Shown here: in pieces, positions 57,950-64,000 of the stretch
Numbering within the stretch: position 1 is the stretch's first letter
Layout: every line of letters begins with the position of its first letter
NCBI RefSeq assembly: GCF_014633365.1
Contig: NC_068347.1
Location: 32,034,116-32,098,115 of the forward strand
Reading direction: 5' to 3'
Length of the DNA stretch: 64,000 bases
From: Diospyros lotus
Taxonomy: Eukaryota > Streptophyta > Magnoliopsida > Ericales > Ebenaceae
Translations under genes and position numbers: made by a program
The notes under the pieces: model-generated
The model's input: the letters and a program-made list of their open reading frames with translations, nothing else
Told to the model about the DNA's origin: nothing
Database searches by the model: none

Positions 57950-58311
57950 ACCTAGTTATTAAATTATTAAAAAATAAGAATTAGTATTGAGAAATAATAA
58001 TAATATTTTAATATTTAAAAATTTATTATTATAATTATGAGGGATTTTTCGGGCTTACCTGTGAGGTAAAATAAAAATTCAACCCTTTTGTTTGTTTTCT
58101 ATTGAGGGTAGTTTAGTAATATATTATCTTTATTTTTATTTTTAATTTTTAATTAAAGTGGGGAGTTGAAAAGTCAAAGGTTAGGGTGAAAAGTGATAAA
58201 GTGGCTATTTTTTTGTAACTATTTGTTTGTTTGGGTAAAAACGTTTTTGGTCTAAAAGGGGCTAAAAACAAATTTTCTATTTGTGGAGGGGTTATTTTTT
58301 GCAATTTCCAC

Positions 58312-58825
58312 TTTGTTAGGCCACAAAATTGATGTGTCTAAAGTTACCATGGTCAAGGGACACAAATTATTTCCATCAGCAAACCATTTCTCTATGGCAC
58401 TTCTCTCAAATGTGTGCCCAGAAGAAATCTCAACGGGATCCACCATAACTTCTTTAGTGATTGGGCAAATAAATGAATGGAGAGGATCAAGTGGCTGGTT
58501 GCCCAAAGAATCTTGCTTGGCGATGTACCTGACTTCTCTCGCATTTGGGGAAGAGGTAGCATCTGCTCTTTCGAGCAAAGAAATAATTTGATCCATTTGT
58601 ATAGCTTCCGCCTGGTCCTTCCTCAGTTTTGCATATTCTGCCTCTCTCTTGAATTCTTCAAATTCTTTCTTCAATGCTGAAGGTTCAGTTGAAATTCCAA
58701 CAGCCTCTGCAATCGAAAAAAAGCAAATTATTGGCATATGAGCGATCAGCATTCCTCTCCTGTATTCCTAACTCTATTTTCTCCAAAATCTCTTCCTGTT
58801 CTATGGCTGCCTCGAACTCTGCAAT
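58312..58825 (-). pseudogene. U-box E3 ubiquitin ligase fragment, SAUL1/PUB44-like, split by MULE copy 2
   Basis: Minus strand. AEFEAAIEQEEILEKIELG and IQERNADRSYANNLL, then a one-base insertion in a T7 run (58716-58722) shifts the frame. The next frame gives IAEAVGISTEPSALKKEFEE, then RKDQAEAIQMDQIISLLERA, DPLHSFICPITKEVMVDPVE, SSGHTFERSAIEKWFADG, NNLCPLTMVTLDTSILWPNK. This is the U-box domain of the SAUL1/PUB43-45 class, where Cys and conserved Pro/Val/Asp residues bind E2 enzymes. The MULE enters right after WPNK; the next codons (TLRQS) are at 50740-50754. The N-terminal part and the whole ARM-repeat C-terminal part are missing. CGATTGCAG before AGGCTGTTGG looks like an acceptor but is explained better as continuous coding sequence. 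Confidence 0.88.
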
Positions 58826-58855
58826 CTGTCGCCACGCAATTGTTGTAAATGTGTA

Positions 58856-58883
58856 GAAGAAGAAGAAGAAGAAGAAGAAGAAA
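58856..58883 (+). repeat. (GAA)9 microsatellite
   Basis: About nine GAA units, just upstream (in gene sense) of the U-box fragment. It creates leucine or serine runs in the minus-strand frames. Confidence 0.95.
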
Positions 58884-59220
58884 GGCACAGCAGAGGAGAA
58901 CGACGATGGAGGCGGCGGCAGCGGCTGCAACAACGGTGATGTAAGCTTTGTTGGCGTCGGCGGCGAACGGTGATGGAGCGTCGGCGACAGCAGCTGCAAG
59001 GCGGCAACAGGGTAGAGAGAGAAATGGGTTTGGTTGCACTGACACATGGCAAGATTCCATTAATTTTCATTATATCTCATTTGACAATACTTTATTAATT
59101 TTAGAAAAAATAGCGGGTGCAGATCACACAAAATTTAAAGTGTTTAATCTTGTAGGAGAGTTGTTGCAAATAGTTTTTCGTCTAAAAATTATCTCTAAAA
59201 TTTACATTAAATTTGTATTA
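58884..59220. other. GC-rich flank, no identified gene
   Basis: The minus-strand frame 58746-59060 starts MESCHVSVQPNPF and contains a hydrophobic stretch (AYITVVAAAAAASIVVLL) created partly by the GAA repeat. It does not match the U-box protein N-terminus and has no support as a gene. Confidence 0.3.
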
Positions 59221-59224
59221 ATTT

Positions 59225-60510
59225 GTTAATATTATTAATTAATCAAAAATAAATATTTTCTATTATATCTTCTCATCAATTAATCTCTTAATTAATTAAA
59301 AATAAATATTATTTTTAAAAAATATGAATAGATAACTTAATTATTAATTAAGTGATAAAAAATTATCTATATTTTTTAATATTTTCAATGTTTTGTTATT
59401 ATTGCATGAATTAAATTTTAATAATATAAATTAAAATCTATATTTTCAATATTATTGCACATAGTTTCTTGCTAAAAAGTTATTTTTAATTTTTTTAATA
59501 AATAATATTCCTTTCAATTAAAAACATATTATGCAACATTTAAATTCTGAACTATTCGATTTTCGCGTATAGACTGCTCTATTATCTGATAATAAAAATT
59601 AAAAAATGTGTATCAGCAATAACTAATGGATTTTTAATGTTATTAATTAATAAAAAATAAATATTTTTTATCATATTTTCTCGTCAATTAATCCATCAAT
59701 CAATCAAAAATAAATATTATTTCTGAAAAATATAAATAGACAATTTAAACTATTAATTAAATCATAAAAAATCGTTCATATTTTTTTAATGTTTTCAATA
59801 TTTTCAATGATTTGTTATTATTGCATAAATTAAATTACAATAGTATAAATCAAAATCTATATTTTCAATATTATTGCACACAGTTTCTTGCCAAAAAACT
59901 ACCTTTAGTTTTTTTTTTTTTCAAGAAATAACATTCCTTCCAGTTAAAGATGTGTTATTGAATCCCTCTAAAAACGTGTTATGCAATAGATCATGAAATG
60001 TTCGATTTTCACGCATAGATTACTCTATTATTTGATATTGAAAATTAAAAAACATGAATCAGCAATAACCAATGGATTTTCTAATGTAATTAATTAATCA
60101 AAAATAAATATTTTCTATCATATATTCTCATCAATTAATCCTTCAATCAATCAAAAATAAATATTATTTATCAAATATATGAATAAACAACTTAAACTAT
60201 TAAGTTATAAAAAATCATCCATATTTTGTAATGCTTTCATTATTTTCAATTTTTTTATTATTGCATAAATTAAATTTCAATAGTATAAATTAAAATTCAT
60301 ATTTTCAATATTATTACACATAGTTTCCTGCCAAAAAGCTGTCTTTAGTTTTTTTTTTTCAAGAAATAATATTCCTTCCAGTTAAAAACGTGTTATATAT
60401 TGAATCTCTTTGAAAACGTACTATATATTGAATCCCTCTGAAAACGTGCTATGCAATATTTAGATTCTGGATTGTTCGATTTTCGCACATAGATTACTCT
60501 ATTATTTCAT
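59225..60510 (+). repeat. three-copy tandem repeat, period about 410-450 bp
   Basis: Units begin near 59225, 59635 and 60082 with TAATTAATCAAAAATAAATA and contain TCATCAATTAATCC, ATTTTCAATATTATTGCACA, CAGTTTCTTGCC, GAAATAA.ATTCCTTCCAGTT, AAACGTGTTATGCAAT and ATAGATTACTCTATTAT. The third unit has an extra TATATTGAATC(C)CT repeat near 60395-60435. Confidence 0.85.
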
Positions 60511-62511
60511 TTCAATGATGTCATTGACTCCATTGGATTCAAGATTGTTGTTCAAGTTTTAGTGAAAATAATTTTCTTTGATTGTATCCTACACTATGAC
60601 CATCAATAAAAGTCAGGGGCAATCATTGTTGTATGCAGAATTTTATTTGAAAAAATTAATATTCAGTCATGGTTAGTTATACGTAGTTATATCAAGAGTT
60701 ACAAAGTCAGAATAAGTTAAAGATACTAATATGTAATAAGGAAGGAGAACAAACAAACTCAACCACAAACGTTGTATTTAAAGAAGTTTTTAAAAATTTG
60801 TAATATTTAACCTTATTATAAATTTTATTTCTTATGATATTTACAATTTAATAAAATTAAATTGTGATGTTTTCAATATTTATTAAAAATTTATATATTT
60901 TTTATGTCTTCATTTGTGAATTTATTTTTCGTGCATACGGGTGAAGAACTAATTGGTCCCAAATTAAAAAATAAAAAATTTAATAGGTCGACACAAGTGG
61001 TTAAACATGCAAAGTTGAGGGGTTGAATATGCCTTTAACTAAATAAAAAAAAAAAAAAAGAGAAGGGGAAAACTTTTACATGTGAGGCCTAACTGGAGCA
61101 GATATGATCTCAAGGATCATCATCACATCTGTAATAATAGGCAGTTCTGATCTTCCAGACTTGTCACTGCATCATCCACAGAACTAAGAGGATACCTGAC
61201 TTAGTCTGGTGATATCCACGTCTGTAATAATAAGCTACATTTTGAATATTGTCTTTTTATACATAAAATAATGTGCAATTATTTTATACATAAATATATA
61301 TATATATATATATTAAAAAAAAGACAAGAGGAGAGAAGCAGTGCGCGTTATGATATATGGATACTAGAGATAACCCACACCTAAAGGGAGGGGGCAATTA
61401 TAAAAAATTGAACATTAAATCTGAATGCAAAATAATTAAGTATTGAACTCAGACATGTATTAAATTGAAAGTTTAAATTCGCTCTATATCATGTTTCTAT
61501 AGATAATGTATATAGTTCTTGAACACGAAATAATCAAACAATTAATATAAACATGCATTAAGTTAAGAATCATTTGAAATAAAAAAGGTTAAAATGTGGA
61601 TACTCTGAAAATATGATGCAACAAATATATCAATCTGTCTACAAAACTTATATATTTCATAATCATAATCAAATCATGTCATATGCACACTAAAATCTAA
61701 CTATGTACTAATTACCACAATATCTACACAAACAACAATATCAAGACTTGTAAAAGGGATAGATAAAATAAACCCATAAAATTTTTCAATCACAAACTAC
61801 TTTAATCACAAGATAAAATGACATAAACTACTTATAAATTAATCGCTATCTCAATGAATGAACAAAACCAAGTAAGAGGTATTGAATTATATTTTTTGGT
61901 CACTAAAAAATTTGCTTAATTCAAAAAACCATGTAATGAGAGAGTATTCTTTGAAAATGTAAATTGAAATCAATGTAAGAAATTTTTAATTTTTTGACAA
62001 AATATCTTTTGAAAATATGATACCACAAATATATCAACCTGTCTACAAAACTTATATATTTTATAATCATAACCAAACCATGTCATATGCATGTTAATTA
62101 CTATAAAACATCATAGCAATAATAACCATTGTTCCGCCTATTTCAAACTATTTACCATTGCAAAATAAATCCATAGTTGTCCCTAAACATAAAGAAAATT
62201 AAAGAATAATCACAAAACATAATTATATATAGTATATTTGCAAAATGGGTCATTTATCTACACATCATTGTAAATGCTCATTCTCTCTCTCCATCAGAGT
62301 TTTCAATGTCATTGTATCAATCCAAATTTGTATCTTTCAACTGGGAGAATGTACAACAACAAAATGGAAAATGATAATATGCATACAACTTTCATATGCC
62401 TTTTAGTACAATCTCTCTCTCTCTATATATATACACCATCATCACCATTAGAACAACCACATAGTGAAACTCTTATCCTTGAACAGATTCATCTAAGCAA
62501 ATGGTATAGCA
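60511..62511. other. AT-rich intergenic
   Basis: No gene identified. At 61075-61185 the minus strand reads SGRSELPIITDVMMILEIIS then APVRPHM and a stop. It looks protein-like but is too short to identify. Two near-repeats (61624-61690 and 62023-62090: ATGATGCAACAAATATATCA-like) show a local duplication. Confidence 0.4.
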
Positions 62512-62721
62512 TGTTAGAGTTAGAATTAATGTATTAGAGTAGTTATATTTGGTGTAATTTTGTATATATCTTGGCTAGAGTTAGAGTTAATGTATTATAG
62601 TAGTTTCTGCTTTATTTGGAACAGCATATATGTTAATTTGTGTGTGTATGTGTATGGACATTATGTAATTTGTGTGGCGATTTATATAATTTTCTAACTT
62701 TTTTTTTTTCTGATTTGAACA
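62512..62721 (+). mobile_element. short copia-type LTR followed by a primer site
   Basis: TGTTAGAGTTAGAATTAATG...TCTGATTTGAACA, 210 bp, followed directly by TGGTATAAGAGTTAAGG, a slightly altered copia primer site (TGGTATCAGAGC). About 100 bp of GC-richer sequence resembling a gag start follows (62750-62820), after which similarity stops. No second LTR was found to the right, so the element is truncated or extends in degenerate form. Confidence 0.6.
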
Positions 62722-62729
62722 TGGTATAA

Positions 62730-64000
62730 GAGTTAAGGTGAGGTTCTAACCTTCGCCCCAAACAGCGTCGTCGCCATTGCTTCTCCACCAAAGCTTGAAA
62801 ATATATCATCTTTAGAGGCAATAGAGTCAAAAAGTACTCACAACTTTATATTTGAATTCTTCACGAATGTCTTCCTCTGTTATGATCGCAACAAAAAAAT
62901 CAAAAACAATTATATGAATCAATTGTTGGCCAAGTTTAACTACCTTTCCTTCTGAAAATTATAGGAGAGAACGGAAAAAATAACATTAAACAATGGACAA
63001 TGCCAAACAAAAAAACATTCAAAGGAAATTTAACAAATTAGTGGATACCATATGTTCACTAGTGTTATTATCAGACAATTTTTGTCCTCTCAAATCAATG
63101 AGTAATGGAATGACCTCAAATACATACCACAAAAACAAGTCCAATAAATTCTAAGAAGGGCTATAACAAAACTACCTAAAAGCAATTGATCTTGGGTTAA
63201 ATAGGCTTCTGGACAATTTGGGCCTTGATAAATAGGGAAAATTTCATAAAATATATGATGATGATGATAATAATAATAATAATTTTATTTTCAACATAAA
63301 ATAATAACATTTCAAATTTAAAATAAGAAATTAAAAAATAGAGATATTGTCCTACAAAAATAATGAGGGTTATTTTTATATTTAATAAAGAGACTGTTTT
63401 TAGTTGTTTACAATTAGGAGCATTAGCATGTAAATTTAATTTTTTTTTATTAAAATTAATATAAAAAAATTATATTATTGCTTGAACATATTACATGGAA
63501 TAAAGGTGAAAAGTAAAATTGTGATATCTCTTAAAATAAAATTTAGTACCTCTGTAAATCATAGCTCAACTCATCTGGTTGAGCATCTTCATTCTATTAG
63601 ATCATAAATTTACGCACAAAATTTAATTGAGAGTTTACGGGCATCACTATGCGTATACAGTTTCGTGTATTATTATGAGACTAACTGCATTAAAAATCTA
63701 TTTTATTTAAAAAATAGAGACAATGTCCAGCTTGCTTTAATCCTGTCTTTGAAGCTATTTCAGTTTCCTTTGAATTCTGGAAGGCGTCCCAAAAGTATAG
63801 ACGATCACTGATGCCCTACTTCTCTGCCAACCATTAATTGAGGTTCAGAAATATAAACCAGTAGTAATAATTACATAACCCCCAAGTCTTTCCCCCCTTA
63901 TATCTCGTGTTCTCACTCCACGTGCGGTCCCAAAACACATTAACTTTTACCATTTCTCTTCATACCTTACTTCCACAAGATTTCTTTCCAACTGGTTCCC
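62730..64000. other. AT-rich region up to the window edge
   Basis: TGATGA/ATAATAATAAT repeats near 63258-63285. At about 63553-63600 ATAGCTCAACTCATCTGGTT followed by GAGCATCTTC resembles a tRNA-derived A box, as in a decayed SINE. The last 150 bp are CT-rich (CCCCCAAGTCTTTCCCCCC, CACGTGCGG) and could be a promoter of a gene beyond the window. Confidence 0.35.

Larger units (their letters stand above)
50764..58311. mobile_element. Mutator-like (MULE) non-autonomous element, copy 2, interrupted by an LTR insertion
   Basis: 7,548 bp in total, about 4.5 kb without the insertion at 54900-57949. Perfect 9-bp duplication TTTGTTAGG (50755-50763 and 58312-58320). Starts GAGAGAAATTCATAAATAACC and ends GGTTATTTTTTGCAATTTCCAC. 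The last 20 bp form an inverted repeat with the start. Internal order is the same as copy 1, with eight hairpin units. Confidence 0.88.

Noticed and set aside
58746..59060. Minus-strand frame with an apparent transmembrane segment
   Set aside because: The hydrophobic run is produced by a GAA microsatellite and an Ala-rich GC stretch, and the frame differs from the U-box coding frame it overlaps.

Overview
This is a stretch of plant nuclear DNA, almost certainly from a flowering plant. The evidence is spliced genes of plant families (an NPF/PTR transporter, a SAUL1-type U-box protein, an RPL23 3' end), Ty3/gypsy TAT-lineage and Ty1/copia retrotransposons with plant-type primer sites, hAT-, CACTA- and Mutator-type DNA transposons, and very AT-rich intergenic sequence full of TA microsatellites. 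The species cannot be named from the sequence. No rRNA or CRISPR was seen and no convincing tRNA gene.

Only one gene looks complete: an NPF5-type (PTR3-like) transporter on the minus strand, 24819-27355, three exons, 564 residues. Its ExxER proton-coupling motif is altered. Fragments of sister NPF genes lie on both sides (19.5-20.0 kb and 30.5-30.7 kb), so this is a decayed tandem cluster. Intron and upstream pieces are also duplicated.

Layout. 1-2486: 5' end of a broken TAT-lineage Ty3/gypsy element (minus). 3.4-9.0 kb: local segmental duplications, a perfect 87-bp palindrome, a long-TIR MULE-like element and MITEs. 9.0-21.2 kb: repeated copies of one gene leader (5' exon plus intron start), two hAT-like insertions, AT-rich filler, and one open frame of unknown identity near 17.1-17.5 kb. 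21.2-24.5 kb: short tandem duplications, an old repetitive sequence interrupted by a solo LTR, and a CACTA end. 24.8-32 kb: NPF gene and its surroundings. 32.6-40.35 kb: broken hAT (ZMYM1-like) transposase joined to a defective copia element whose 5' LTR is split by a second, unrelated solo LTR. 42.9-43.4 kb: last two exons of an RPL23 (uL14) gene fragment. 45.0-45.75 kb: array of short hairpins.

45972-58311 is the most unusual part: two copies of a Mutator-like element (9-bp target duplications, imperfect TIRs), each carrying 7 or 8 tandem units of about 350-430 bp. Each complete unit contains a long inverted repeat of about 80-90 bp per arm, so the elements are arrays of hairpins. The second copy sits inside a SAUL1/PUB44-like U-box coding sequence and has itself received a 3.05-kb LTR-type insertion. 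The right end (59-64 kb) is AT-rich with a three-copy tandem repeat and a short copia LTR with a primer site.

Most of the DNA is therefore layered insertion and duplication. Target-site duplications, together with paralogous empty sites inside the window, allow several insertion events to be placed in order.
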